NCBI RefSeq assembly: GCF_009676955.1 | Contig: NZ_CP045696.1 | Span: 372,001-436,000, forward strand | From: Sodaliphilus pleomorphus | GTDB lineage: Bacteria > Bacteroidota > Bacteroidia > Bacteroidales > Muribaculaceae | DNA length: 64,000 bases | Reading direction: 5' to 3' | In this document: piece by piece, positions 26,008 to 34,730 of the stretch | Numbering within the stretch: the first letter of the stretch is position 1 | How the letters are laid out: every line of letters begins with the position of its first letter | Notes under the pieces: model-generated | What the model was told of the DNA's origin: nothing | Databases searched by the model: none | The model's input: only the letters and a program-made list of their open reading frames with translations | Made by a program: the position numbers and the translations under genes

Positions 26008-26613
26008 TTATTTTTGCTGGTGCAAAAGCTCGAAGAACTCTTGACGCAGCCTAACGTCCTCGAAGGCACCCTTGTAGTGCATTGTGAAGGTGGTAGACTC
26101 CTGCTTCTCGACGCCGCGCATCTTCATGCACAGATGGGAAGCCTCGCAGGCCACGATGACGCCCTTGTTGGGCAGGGCATGGTCGACGGCGTCGCATATC
26201 TCGCCCGTGAGGCGCTCCTGCACCTGGAGGCGGCGGGCATAGGCGTCGACGGTGCGTGCGAGCTTGCTCAGGCCCACGATTTTGCCATCGGGGATATAGC
26301 CCACCGATACCTTGCCGAAGAAAGGCAGGATGTGGTGCTCGCACAAGGAGTAGAACTCGATGTCTTTGACGATGACCATGTGGGAGCCTGGGTGCTCAAA
26401 CACGGCCGAGGCAATGATGGCCTCGGCGTCCTGGCGGTAGCCGCGTGTGTTCTCGAGCAGGGCTTTGGCAGCGCGCCGCGGGGTCTTGACGAGGCCCTCG
26501 CGCGAGGGGTCCTCGCCTATGAGTTGGAGTATGGCACGGTAGTGCTCGGCAATTGTATCGATGAGTTGCGTGTCGCAGTTGCAATGATTGGATGGAGTGT
26601 TGTTCATTTTCAA
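26008..26613 (-). CDS. folE: GTP cyclohydrolase I
   Basis: 201 residues. FolE makes 7,8-dihydroneopterin triphosphate from GTP, the first step of folate synthesis. The zinc and catalytic signature [16 protein letters not shown] and the later [13 protein letters not shown] (second zinc cysteine) are present, as is [15 protein letters not shown]. Length is normal. It starts 3 nt after the SPOR gene stop, last of the minus-strand set DUF1599 / DoxX-like / tpiA / SPOR / folE. Confidence 0.95.
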   Translation of the reverse strand: MKMNNTPSNHCNCDTQLIDTIAEHYRAILQLIGEDPSREGLVKTPRRAAKALLENTRGYRQDAEAIIASAVFEHPGSHMVIVKDIEFYSLCEHHILPFFGKVSVGYIPDGKIVGLSKLARTVDAYARRLQVQERLTGEICDAVDHALPNKGVIVACEASHLCMKMRGVEKQESTTFTMHYKGAFEDVRLRQEFFELLHQQK

Positions 26614-26616
26614 CGA

Positions 26617-27285
26617 TTAAAAAGATACGGGGGCGGCAGCGTCGCCCCACACATTGACGGTGTCGGTCACAATGATGGTCTCGGAGGCATACTTGCGGAA
26701 GGCCTTCTTGATGCGCCTGAGGGCCCTGCGGGCCGACTCGCGGCGTGTGAAGTCGCCCACACGCAGCCGCCACTGCGGAGCATTGTAGGACACGTAGTAG
26801 TGATATTGCGGGAAGGCCATGGCCAGCTCCTTAGCGCGGGCATAGGCCAGGTTGCGTGCACCGCGGCGGGAGCTGAAGAGCACCTGGATGCGGTAGCCCG
26901 TGACCTGCTTGGTTATGGCTTGGTCATAGTAGTGGAAGCTTTCCTTCATCGCGCCGGTGATTTTCACCTTGCCCCGGCCAGCAGGTTTGACAGCGTGCGT
27001 GTCGTGACGGGGCTCGGCGGGGCTCTGAGCCTGGCCGTCGCCCAGCTGGGTCTCGCCCTCGCCCGGCGCGACGATGCCTGGGTCGGAGTTTTTGTCTTTG
27101 CTCTGCTGCGACTTGTCTTTAGAGTCTTTGTCGGGTTTCGCCTTGGTTTCTTTCTTGTCCTTGCCGCCCAGCAAGCCCTGGGGAGCGTTGACGGTGACCT
27201 GTGCTGCAGCCTGGGGGCCCAGCGAGAGCCACAGGGCTGCGACAAGCGAGATGCCCAAGAGTCGGAAGAAGCGAGAATCTGTCAT
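26617..27285 (-). CDS. SPOR-domain envelope protein
   Basis: 222 residues. N-terminal signal peptide (LGISLVAALWLSLGPQAAAQ), a low-complexity charged linker (KDKKETKAKPDKDSKDK region), and a C-terminal SPOR domain (about 145-220: YRIQVLFSSRRGARNLAYARAK). SPOR domains bind denuded peptidoglycan at division sites. It is probably periplasmic. The preceding promoter lies in a perfect inverted repeat. Confidence 0.85.
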   Translation of the reverse strand: MTDSRFFRLLGISLVAALWLSLGPQAAAQVTVNAPQGLLGGKDKKETKAKPDKDSKDKSQQSKDKNSDPGIVAPGEGETQLGDGQAQSPAEPRHDTHAVKPAGRGKVKITGAMKESFHYYDQAITKQVTGYRIQVLFSSRRGARNLAYARAKELAMAFPQYHYYVSYNAPQWRLRVGDFTRRESARRALRRIKKAFRKYASETIIVTDTVNVWGDAAAPVSF

Positions 27286-27350
27286 TGCGATATGCTTTAT
27301 CTACTGCGTTTGTATTGCCCCGGCGGGACAGTGAAACTGCTAAAAACAAA

Positions 27351-27391
27351 ATTGACTACAAAGGTAATAAAAAATTATCAATGTAGTCAAT
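27351..27391 (-). promoter_or_regulatory. Promoter framed by a perfect 10-bp inverted repeat
   Basis: On the minus strand, TTG, 21 nt and TACCTTTG (the -7 box, complementary to 27359-27366) fit a Bacteroidetes promoter for the SPOR-folE pair. ATTGACTACA (27351-27360) and TGTAGTCAAT (27382-27391) are exact complements that cover both boxes, so a dimeric regulator could bind here. Confidence 0.7.
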
Positions 27392-27469
27392 TTTATGTCT
27401 TAAACTTGCGCTTGCCTCGGCGCGGGCCGTCACGGCCGCTCACGACAAACGCCAAGCATTGATTGGCAA

Positions 27470-28228
27470 TCAGAAAGCGGTGACGATGCCCATGAAGGAG
27501 TCGGCCTTGAGCGAGGCGCCGCCTATGAGGCCGCCATCGATATCGGGCTTGGAGAAGAGCTCAGGGGCATTGGCAGGCTTGCAGCTGCCGCCATAGAGGA
27601 TGGTGGTGTCGTCGGCCACCTGCTTGCCATATTTGTCGGCCACGAGGCCACGTATCACGGCGTGCACTTCCTCGGCCTGGTCGCTGGTAGCAGTCTTGCC
27701 GGTGCCGATGGCCCAGATGGGCTCGTAGGCGATCACGATGTTGGCAAACTGGTCGGCGCTCAGGTGGAAGAGCGAGCCCTCGATTTCGCTCTTGATATAT
27801 TCTTTGTAGGTGCCATTCTCACGCAGCTCAAGACTCTCGCCGCAGCAGAAGATGACTTTCAGGCCATTGGCAAGTGCCAGGTCAACTTTTTCTTTAAGCA
27901 TCTCGGGAGTCTCGTTGAAGTACTCGCGGCGCTCGCTGTGACCCAGAATCACATAGTTGGCACCAGTCGAAGCCACCATGGCTGCCGACACCTCGCCCGT
28001 GTAGGCGCCCTTGTCCTTGGCAGCGCAGTTCTCGGCTGCCAGGCCCACCTTGTTGATGTCGATCACGGCCTTCACGGCAGTGAGGTGAGTGAAAGGCACG
28101 CCAATGACGACCTCGCACTTCAGGTCCTTGGCAGCTGCCACTGCGTCGTTAACTTCCTTGGCGAGCTTCACGCCCTCAGGCACTGTGGTGTTCATTTTCC
28201 AGTTGCCTGCTACAATATTCTTTCTCAT
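27470..28228 (-). CDS. tpiA: Triosephosphate isomerase
   Basis: 252 residues. Interconverts dihydroxyacetone phosphate and glyceraldehyde 3-phosphate in glycolysis. GNWKMN near the N terminus gives the catalytic Lys, GHSERR gives the catalytic His, [14 protein letters not shown] gives the catalytic Glu and flexible loop, and GLIGGASL is the phosphate-binding end. Complete in length. It has its own promoter just upstream. Confidence 0.97.
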   Translation of the reverse strand: MRKNIVAGNWKMNTTVPEGVKLAKEVNDAVAAAKDLKCEVVIGVPFTHLTAVKAVIDINKVGLAAENCAAKDKGAYTGEVSAAMVASTGANYVILGHSERREYFNETPEMLKEKVDLALANGLKVIFCCGESLELRENGTYKEYIKSEIEGSLFHLSADQFANIVIAYEPIWAIGTGKTATSDQAEEVHAVIRGLVADKYGKQVADDTTILYGGSCKPANAPELFSKPDIDGGLIGGASLKADSFMGIVTAF

Positions 28229-28278
28229 TTCAGTTAAAAAATTTAATGTATATTATCGTTTCTCTTGTTTCCGAACTG

Positions 28279-28310
28279 CAAAGTTACAGCAGCACCAAGA
28301 AAATAGCAAA
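28279..28310 (-). promoter_or_regulatory. Promoter of tpiA
   Basis: Minus strand: TTTG, exactly 20 nt, TAACTTTG. This fits the Bacteroidetes sigma-ABfr consensus closely. It sits between the DoxX-like gene stop and the tpiA start. Confidence 0.85.
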
Positions 28311-28313
28311 TAT

Positions 28314-29669
28314 TTATAATTCTTTATCACTTGCTTGCGCAGCGTCGGCCCGGGGGCTGCGTTGGGACCTGAAACGGCGGCACATGGCCAGCACCACGAC
28401 ATGGGTGCGGTTGATGAGCAGCAAGGCCAGCATGGCAATGACCAGGGCTCCAGTGAGCCCCTTGAGCTGGCCGCTGGCGTCGTAGTCGCTGTTGTAGCGG
28501 GCTATGGGAAATTGCCCGTTGCGCACATAGTCGGGGTTGAGCGACGTGAGCGTGCGCTTCCAGCGCACCGCGCCGTTTTCGACATAGACCAGCGCCGGAT
28601 TGCCGCGGGCAATGGTCTTGAGCTGGCTCTCGTCGACGTTGTAGATGGGATAGCGGGCCATCGAGATGTCGTACCACTCGGCCACAGCAGCCGTGTCGGC
28701 CGCAGTGAGCCCCATCATGGCGACGCCTTGCTTCTTGGCATTCTCGCTTATCACGTTGATGTCGAAGGTATAGGCGATGTTCACATTCTTGAGATCGGGG
28801 AAGAGGATGAGCAACTGACGGCCAGTGTCGGGCAAGACAAGGTCGGTGACGTCGTTGCCGTTGTCGAGAATCTCGATTGAGGGGTGCGAGGCCTGCCCGC
28901 GTGGTTCACGGCCAGGCTTGAAGCGCCGCTGCACATATTGCCACCCGCTGTCGTCGTCGGGCAGGCTGTCGAGACCGAAAGCCTGCTGCTTGCCGTCTTT
29001 CTCATAGACGAACACATAGTCGTCGCCATCGGTGTCGGCTGTCGACGACACGCCCACCCTGGCACCCACCTTGTAGGGCCGAAAGTCGATGAGCGGCTGC
29101 ACGTTGTAGCCGTCGTAGGCCACGACGGCGATATAGACGAGAGCAAAGAGTCCCACCGCCCAGTTGATAGCCGGCCCGTAGAGGCCGTGCACGCGGCGGT
29201 TGAAGCATTGCAGGTAGACGAGGGCGGGCAGCAAAATCAAATTTTTGACAAAAGTGTGCCAGTTGCTCAGCACCAACGCATCGCCAAAGCAGCCGCAATC
29301 GGGCACCTTGCCAGTGAGCGCAAGGTCGAGCGTGAGCGGTGTCATGACGCACATCATGAGCAACAGCAAGGCAACCGAGCCACGGCGAAAGGCACCCACG
29401 AGCACACACACGCCCAGTACAAACTCGAAACATGCCAGTGCGAGGGCACAAGGCAGGGCCACCTGTACCAGCTCGGGGAAACCGAAGGCATTGAAATAGT
29501 CGATGAGCTTGTAGTAGCCGCCCCAAGGGTCGATGCCCTTGACAAGGCCCGAGAAAATAAACACGCAGCCCACTGCTGCACGCAGCAACCACACAACCAC
29601 GGTGTTCCACTTGCTTTGAGCTATGGGCAAGGCCCAGTTTGGGAGTTTGAAAATCGACACTGCTATCAA
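28314..29669 (-). CDS. DoxX-like multi-helix membrane protein (BT_3928-like)
   Basis: 451 residues. The N-terminal ~170 residues hold about four membrane helices with the DoxX pattern WLLRAAVGCVFIFSGLVKGIDPWG and GKVPDCGCFGD. A large soluble, thioredoxin-fold-like middle part follows (about 270-400), then a C-terminal membrane helix. The track start is TTG at 29669; a GTG three codons later is an alternative and no ATG is available. Located between a DUF1599 gene and tpiA, as in other Bacteroidales. Redox function is possible but unproven. Confidence 0.8.
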   Translation of the reverse strand: MIAVSIFKLPNWALPIAQSKWNTVVVWLLRAAVGCVFIFSGLVKGIDPWGGYYKLIDYFNAFGFPELVQVALPCALALACFEFVLGVCVLVGAFRRGSVALLLLMMCVMTPLTLDLALTGKVPDCGCFGDALVLSNWHTFVKNLILLPALVYLQCFNRRVHGLYGPAINWAVGLFALVYIAVVAYDGYNVQPLIDFRPYKVGARVGVSSTADTDGDDYVFVYEKDGKQQAFGLDSLPDDDSGWQYVQRRFKPGREPRGQASHPSIEILDNGNDVTDLVLPDTGRQLLILFPDLKNVNIAYTFDINVISENAKKQGVAMMGLTAADTAAVAEWYDISMARYPIYNVDESQLKTIARGNPALVYVENGAVRWKRTLTSLNPDYVRNGQFPIARYNSDYDASGQLKGLTGALVIAMLALLLINRTHVVVLAMCRRFRSQRSPRADAAQASDKEL

Positions 29670-29744
29670 AAAAAATTTTAGTTGCTTATTTATTTTTTAC
29701 CGGCGCATGAGCGGCAATTGCCGCCACATGCCAGTACTCGCGTC

Positions 29745-30296
29745 TCAATCGGTCCCCTCGTTGTGGCGTATCAAGGCAAAGACGGCATAGTTGACCATGT
29801 CCTGATAATTGGCAGCAATGCCCTCGCTCACCTTGGTGACACCGCCGTGGTCCTCGATCGACTTGGTGCGCTCCACCTTGGTGAGGATGAAATCGGCATA
29901 GCTGCTGGGGCGCATGTCGCGCCAGGCCTCGCCATAGTCGGTGTTCTTGTCGATCATGAGCTGCTTGGTGAGGGCTGCATACTTGTCGTAGAGCTCGACA
30001 GCCTCGTCGCGGGTCATGTCGACAGTGTCGCTGAAGCCCCGCTCGAGCTGGATAAGACCGATGATGCCATAGTTCACAATGCCGCGGTACTCACTGTAGA
30101 TGTCTTCGTTGACCTTGCTGGAGCCGCCATTGAGCTGAATGGTGCGTATGCGCTTGGCGTTGATAAAAATCTGGTCGGTGATGGTCGACGGGCGCGAGAT
30201 GCGCCACGAGGGTCCATAGTCGGCCATCTTGTCGACAAAGATCTGTCGGCAAGTCTTTATCACTTGCTCATATTCTTTAATCGTATCTGCTGGCAT
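29745..30296 (-). CDS. DUF1599 protein
   Basis: 183 residues from the ATG at 30296; a start nine codons upstream is less likely. Two copies of the DUF1599 (nucleotide-modification-associated) repeat are visible: KMADYGPSWRISRPSTITDQI and KNTDYGEAWRDMRPSSYADFI, each followed by R-T/S-K/I. Function unknown. A -7-like TAACTTTG (complement of 30343-30350) lies about 45 nt upstream. Confidence 0.85.
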   Translation of the reverse strand: MPADTIKEYEQVIKTCRQIFVDKMADYGPSWRISRPSTITDQIFINAKRIRTIQLNGGSSKVNEDIYSEYRGIVNYGIIGLIQLERGFSDTVDMTRDEAVELYDKYAALTKQLMIDKNTDYGEAWRDMRPSSYADFILTKVERTKSIEDHGGVTKVSEGIAANYQDMVNYAVFALIRHNEGTD

Positions 30297-30432
30297 AATC
30301 ACGTGATGTAATGTTGTGTGCACTTAAAAACGCACTTTTGTGCAAAGTTACAAAAGATTGCCGATATCGTGCCAGCCCCGTCGCTAAAATTTACCCCCGG
30401 GCAATGCACAATCGTAGCAAACGGATAAACAC

Positions 30433-30691
30433 AAAAAAAAGGCAGGATACCTGCCCACAGCGCGTGTGAAGCTGGCATCCTGCTATAGAAAAGCCACATC
30501 AAAGGATGTGATGAAACTCCGGTCAAATACAAGGATTTGAGTGCGACTACACCTTTGTAATCCTCCGGCACCCGAAAGGGGGTGCACCTCACGGTCGAGG
30601 CCCGCCATTGGCATAGCCGTATACTCGGCATTTCATAAAAAATTGAAGAGTATCCCGATCCACTTTGATGCGGCAATGTTTCAATGATCTC
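30433..30691 (-). ncRNA. Candidate structured small RNA (about 260 nt)
   Basis: Predicted from a complete promoter just upstream and a strong terminator at its end (GGCAGG-TAT-CCTGCC then eight T, 30433-30455). No good open frame lies between them. Internal hairpins include GCACCC-CCTTTC-GGGTGC, CAAAT-CCTTGT-ATTTG and CACATC-CTTT-GATGTG. Size and layout would suit 6S RNA or another regulatory RNA; I could not match it to a named family by eye. Confidence 0.55.
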
Positions 30692-30697
30692 ACAACA

Positions 30698-30729
30698 CAA
30701 AGGTACAATAATCGTGAGCAAAAAGCAAG
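30698..30729 (-). promoter_or_regulatory. Promoter of the candidate small RNA
   Basis: Minus strand: CTTG, 20 nt, TACCTTTG. The -7 box is complementary to 30698-30705 and the -33 box to 30726-30729. Predicted start near 30691. Confidence 0.8.
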
Positions 30730-30825
30730 CATTTTGGCAACTTTTTTTCATTGCAATTCTACCGCTATCGGCCAGAAATGCGTTCTGGCCAGGAGAGACG
30801 AGGCAGTGTCCTGCGTGTACAAGGC

Positions 30826-32922
30826 TCAATCGTTCATGCGCTTGAGCACGGTATAGCTGGGCAGGATGCCGAGCTCGCCAGCCTTGCTCAAGTCGTTGAC
30901 ACCGCTGGGGCGGTTGCCGAGCCGCATGTAGACGAGGCCGCGGTTGTAATAGGCCTCGCCAAAGTCGGGCTTGATGCCGATAGCCTGGGTGTAGCAGCTC
31001 ACGGCCTCGGTGTACTTGCCTTGCAGCATGTAGGCATTGCCCTTGTTGTAGATGGCATACACGTTTTTGGGCGAGAGAGCGAGCACCTGGTTGAGATCGG
31101 CAATCAGGTCGTCGAGTCGGCTGCCGGCCTCGCGCCGGTGGAGCATGGCTGCGGCCTCATGCTCGGCCGCGCTGGCAGGCCGTGCGTCGGGGGCTCTGCC
31201 CTCGCCTTTCGACTCAAGCAGATATTGCAGGTAGTGGGCGTTGGCGCGCAGGAAATAGGCCAGCACAAACTTTGGGCTGCTCTTGATGGCGCGGTCCACA
31301 TCGAGCAAGGCGGCTTCGGGATTTTTCACCATCATGTAGTCGAGGGCACGGGCCAAGTAGTCGATCGAGCGGGGCTTGGAAGTAGCCAGCAGGCCGTTGT
31401 AGTAGTCGATGCTGGCAAAACGCTTGGCCACCTCGCTGCTGTCGATTTTCACATTGTCGCAAGTGAGGGTGAGCAACATGGGCAGCAGGTGGGAGTCGTT
31501 GACCTCGGTCACCTCTTTCATATAGTTGGTTTTGCCATTGAGCTTGTTGACGTAGCTGTAGTAGGACAGTGCAAACATGGGCTCGGGGTCGATGTCGAAG
31601 TTGGCATTCTGGATGTGTCCGCGTGTGCGGTTGTCGTACTCGGGCTTAAACGAGTTGTCGCTTTTTACCGTCAAGATGTTGTTGAATTTCTTGATGATGT
31701 CGTCGCTGGTTTCGGGCTGGTCCATCTTGGCCTGGGCGGCCTTCTGCTCCTGTCGTATTTTCTTCTCGGCCATGCGCACCTCGGCCTTGACGGGGTCGTA
31801 GGTCGAAACCCTTATGCCCTTCTGCTTGAAGATGACGACGGCCGTCTCGTTGTCGCGCTCGCTGCCCTTGAGGTCGCCAGCCAGGCGCTTGGCCTCGGCA
31901 CGGGCCATGTAGCCCGATTCAAAGCGTGGATACTTGTGCAAGATGCGGTCGTAGTCGGCCACGGCCTTGCGAAACTGGCGAGTGCGCATGTAGAGCTGAG
32001 CGCGGTTGTAGAGCGCGAGGAAGTTGGCAGGCTCCAGCTTGAGCACTTTGCTAAAGTCGGCAATGGCTTTCTGGTCCTCCCCCACCTCGGCGCTGAGCTG
32101 GGCACGGTCGTAGATAGCCGTCACGTTGTCGGGCTCCAGCCCTATGGCATAGTCGTAGTCGCTCATTGCACCAGTATAGTCATCGATTTCATACTTGAGA
32201 TAGGCACGGTTGATGAAATTGCTGGCATTGCGCGGCTGGAACTTGATGAGTGAGTCGAGGTCGGCCACGGCATCGGGATAGGTGGCGCGGTGCTTGATGT
32301 GGATGTCGGCCCGCATGCCATAGGCCATCTCGCTGCTCTTGGAGATGACCAGGCTGCTGTCGATGTGGGCGAGAGCCAGGGCAGTGTCGCCTGCAGCGAG
32401 ATCAATCTGTGCCTTGGCCAGCAACACACGGTCGTTTTTGGGATCAATGCGGCGTGCGATGTTGAGGGCCGAGTCGGCGGCATGATACTGCTTGAGCTCG
32501 AGCAGGCATATACCCTTGTTGAATACAAAAGACCTGTTGGCGGGATTGAGCTCAAGGCCCTTGTCGTAGTCGGCTATGGCCAGTTGGAATTTTTTCTGGT
32601 TCTGGCGGGCAATGGCTCGCACCTGATAGGCATCGATGATAAACGGGTTGCGCTCGATGCAAAACGTGGCATCTTGCTCGGCTCCCTGGAAATCCTCGAG
32701 ATCGAGTTTGGCCACAGCGCGATAGAAATAGGGCTCGGCCAGGTAGGGCTTGGCCGCGACTACCTGATTGAAGTATTGTATCGAGAGCACATAATCTTCA
32801 AAGTAGAGCGCATTTTGCCCTATGCGCAGCACCTGCTCGGTGTTGATTTGCGCAATGGCAACCGACGATGCCCAAAACAGGAGAAAGACGAGTGTGTATC
32901 TAAAACTGTTCAAAATGTGCAA
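30826..32922 (-). CDS. Exported TPR-repeat protein
   Basis: 698 residues. A signal peptide (YTLVFLLFWASSVAIAQ) is followed by at least ten TPR units; those at about residues 30-380 and 590-690 are clearest (YFNQVVAAKPYLAEPYFYRA, CYTQAIGIKPDFGEAYYNRG). The middle (about 380-480) is charged and without repeats. It is probably periplasmic or outer-membrane-associated and a scaffold. The only in-frame start before the signal peptide is TTG at 32922, right beside the trxB terminator; that start is uncertain. Confidence 0.8.
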   Translation of the reverse strand: MHILNSFRYTLVFLLFWASSVAIAQINTEQVLRIGQNALYFEDYVLSIQYFNQVVAAKPYLAEPYFYRAVAKLDLEDFQGAEQDATFCIERNPFIIDAYQVRAIARQNQKKFQLAIADYDKGLELNPANRSFVFNKGICLLELKQYHAADSALNIARRIDPKNDRVLLAKAQIDLAAGDTALALAHIDSSLVISKSSEMAYGMRADIHIKHRATYPDAVADLDSLIKFQPRNASNFINRAYLKYEIDDYTGAMSDYDYAIGLEPDNVTAIYDRAQLSAEVGEDQKAIADFSKVLKLEPANFLALYNRAQLYMRTRQFRKAVADYDRILHKYPRFESGYMARAEAKRLAGDLKGSERDNETAVVIFKQKGIRVSTYDPVKAEVRMAEKKIRQEQKAAQAKMDQPETSDDIIKKFNNILTVKSDNSFKPEYDNRTRGHIQNANFDIDPEPMFALSYYSYVNKLNGKTNYMKEVTEVNDSHLLPMLLTLTCDNVKIDSSEVAKRFASIDYYNGLLATSKPRSIDYLARALDYMMVKNPEAALLDVDRAIKSSPKFVLAYFLRANAHYLQYLLESKGEGRAPDARPASAAEHEAAAMLHRREAGSRLDDLIADLNQVLALSPKNVYAIYNKGNAYMLQGKYTEAVSCYTQAIGIKPDFGEAYYNRGLVYMRLGNRPSGVNDLSKAGELGILPSYTVLKRMND

Positions 32923-32923
32923 T

Positions 32924-32963
32924 AAAAAAGTCTAAAACGTTTACAAAAATAACGCTTTAGACT
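32924..32963 (-). terminator. Terminator of trxB
   Basis: On the minus strand AGTCTAAAGCGTT pairs with AACGTTTTAGACT (one mismatch) around a 9-nt loop, followed by a T-run. It directly precedes the TPR gene start. Confidence 0.85.
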
Positions 32964-33039
32964 TATGTAATTTTTGGGACTCACCCAGTTTAACGTAGTT
33001 TAACCCAACATTGAGGCCTGGCGAAGCGGCCTGCCAGGG

Positions 33040-33978
33040 CTATGAGCGATGCTGAGCGAGAAACTTCTCGACATCGAGAGCAGCGCAGGCACCAGTGCCT
33101 GCAGCCACCACAGCCTGTCGATAGCGGGGATCGGCGACATCGCCTGCGGCATAGACGCCCTCGACACTTGTGGCCTGGGTGTCGCCTTTGAGCTTAATGT
33201 AGCCCTGGTCGTCGAGCTCGAGCTGGCCAGCAAGAAATGCCGTGTTGGGGTCGTGGCCTATGGCCAGGAAGAAGCCGTCGATGTTGATGTCGTAGAGCTC
33301 CTCCTTGTCGGTGCCCTTGAAACGCACCAAGTGAGCTCCAGCCACGCCATTCTCGCCAAAGAGACCCACGGTGTTGGTGTTGTAGAGGATCTCGATATTG
33401 TCGATGGCCTTCACGCGCTCCTGCATGGCAGCCGAGGCACGCAAGTAGGGCTTGCGCACGATCATGTACACCTTCTTGGCCATGTGGCTCAAGTAGGAGG
33501 CCTCCTCGCAGGCAGTGTCGCCACCGCCCACCACGGCCACCACCTTCTTGCGGTAGAAGAAGCCGTCGCAAGTGGCACAAGCCGAGACGCCCATGCCTGC
33601 ATATTTTTTTTCGTCGGGCAGCCCGAGATACCTTGCCGAGGCGCCGGTAGCCACAATCACGGTGTCGGCCTCAAGCTGGTCTTTACCGTCGACAGTTGCC
33701 ACAAAGGGGCGCTTGCTCAAGTCGACGGCAGTGATGGCTCCCTGGCGCAATACCGCACCCACATTCTCGGCCTGCTTGCGCATGAGCTCCATGAGCTCGA
33801 AGCCGTCGACACCGTCGGGGAAGCCGGGATAATTCTCGATAGTCGTAGTCTGCGTGAGCTGTCCACCTTGCTGAAGTCCGGTGTAGAGCACTGCATTCAC
33901 GCTGGCGCGGGCGCAATATATTGCTGCAGAGTAGCCTGCCGGGCCCGACCCTATAATTAGACACTGGATGTGTTCCAT
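33040..33978 (-). CDS. trxB: Thioredoxin reductase
   Basis: 312 residues. Reduces thioredoxin with NADPH through FAD. FAD-binding GSGPAGYSAAIYCARA (N terminus), redox pair CATC in ACATCDGFFYR, NADPH-binding VVGGGDTACEEA and C-terminal AAGDVADPRYRQAV. All key features and the usual length are present. It is followed by its own terminator. Confidence 0.96.
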   Translation of the reverse strand: MEHIQCLIIGSGPAGYSAAIYCARASVNAVLYTGLQQGGQLTQTTTIENYPGFPDGVDGFELMELMRKQAENVGAVLRQGAITAVDLSKRPFVATVDGKDQLEADTVIVATGASARYLGLPDEKKYAGMGVSACATCDGFFYRKKVVAVVGGGDTACEEASYLSHMAKKVYMIVRKPYLRASAAMQERVKAIDNIEILYNTNTVGLFGENGVAGAHLVRFKGTDKEELYDINIDGFFLAIGHDPNTAFLAGQLELDDQGYIKLKGDTQATSVEGVYAAGDVADPRYRQAVVAAGTGACAALDVEKFLAQHRS

Positions 33979-34057
33979 AATTGAAAAAGATAAAGATATT
34001 GAAATTTATAAATTAGTTCTGACCACAAAAGGTAGCATGCACGACGAGCCCCAGTCG

Positions 34058-34642
34058 TCAGCGCAAGTCGACCACTTGGGTGCCCGCCGGCACCTGGCTC
34101 TTGGAGAACCGGAAGGTGGATGCACTGGCCGCCACATGGGTGCGATAGTTGCTTATCGTGAGCGACTGGCTGCCCTTGCTGGTGGTGTAGACGGCCTTGG
34201 TCAAGACATAGGCCTTGCTGATATATAAAGTGATCGACTTCACATGTCCTTTCTTTTTGGGCGTGAGATACAAAGTGTAGCCGCCTGTATTTTTTTTGGC
34301 CTTCATTTTGTAGGCGTTGCGCACTTGACCGGCCACCGAGAGCGGGCTCACCATCACAAGGTCTCTGGCACTGGGTGTGGTGATGTTGACCTCGCCCGTA
34401 GCTTTGGAATAGGTGTACTCGGTCTTTCCGTCGTACCAGGCCTTGACGTTGTTGGCCAAGATGCGGAACTTGCTGCCCTGCATGACAATAGTGCCGTGCG
34501 AACCTCTCATCGAGTAGGAGGCACTCACCGTGCCGGCATTGCGAAAGGCCGAAACCGTTTTGTCAAAAATCTGGGTGGCCGTCTGTGCCTGGCAGGCCAT
34601 GGCCACGAAGAGCAATAGCAAAGAAAATATTTTTTTACACAT
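34058..34642 (-). CDS. LolA-like outer-membrane lipoprotein carrier
   Basis: 194 residues. Signal peptide LLLLFVAMACQAQ, then the LolA-like fold start (ATQIFDKTVSAFRNAGTVSASYSM, FRILANNVKAWYDGKTEYTYS). LolA shuttles lipoproteins across the periplasm. It is close to the short Bacteroidetes form of the family and lies 88 nt downstream of ftsK on the same strand, a common neighbour arrangement in Bacteroidales. Confidence 0.82.
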   Translation of the reverse strand: MCKKIFSLLLLFVAMACQAQTATQIFDKTVSAFRNAGTVSASYSMRGSHGTIVMQGSKFRILANNVKAWYDGKTEYTYSKATGEVNITTPSARDLVMVSPLSVAGQVRNAYKMKAKKNTGGYTLYLTPKKKGHVKSITLYISKAYVLTKAVYTTSKGSQSLTISNYRTHVAASASTFRFSKSQVPAGTQVVDLR

Positions 34643-34730
34643 ATTACATTTGAAAAAAAGAAATATTACACACTACCAGCAACAATCGTGCCATGTACCC
34701 GCCTGCCATGCTGCGCAAGGCGAGGCAGCA

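Noticed and set aside
25972..27462. 496-codon + strand frame over folE and the SPOR gene
   Set aside because: Reverse-strand shadow of two real genes in GC-rich DNA.
30751..32253. 500-codon + strand frame over the TPR gene
   Set aside because: Shadow of the minus-strand TPR gene; no signal or domain.
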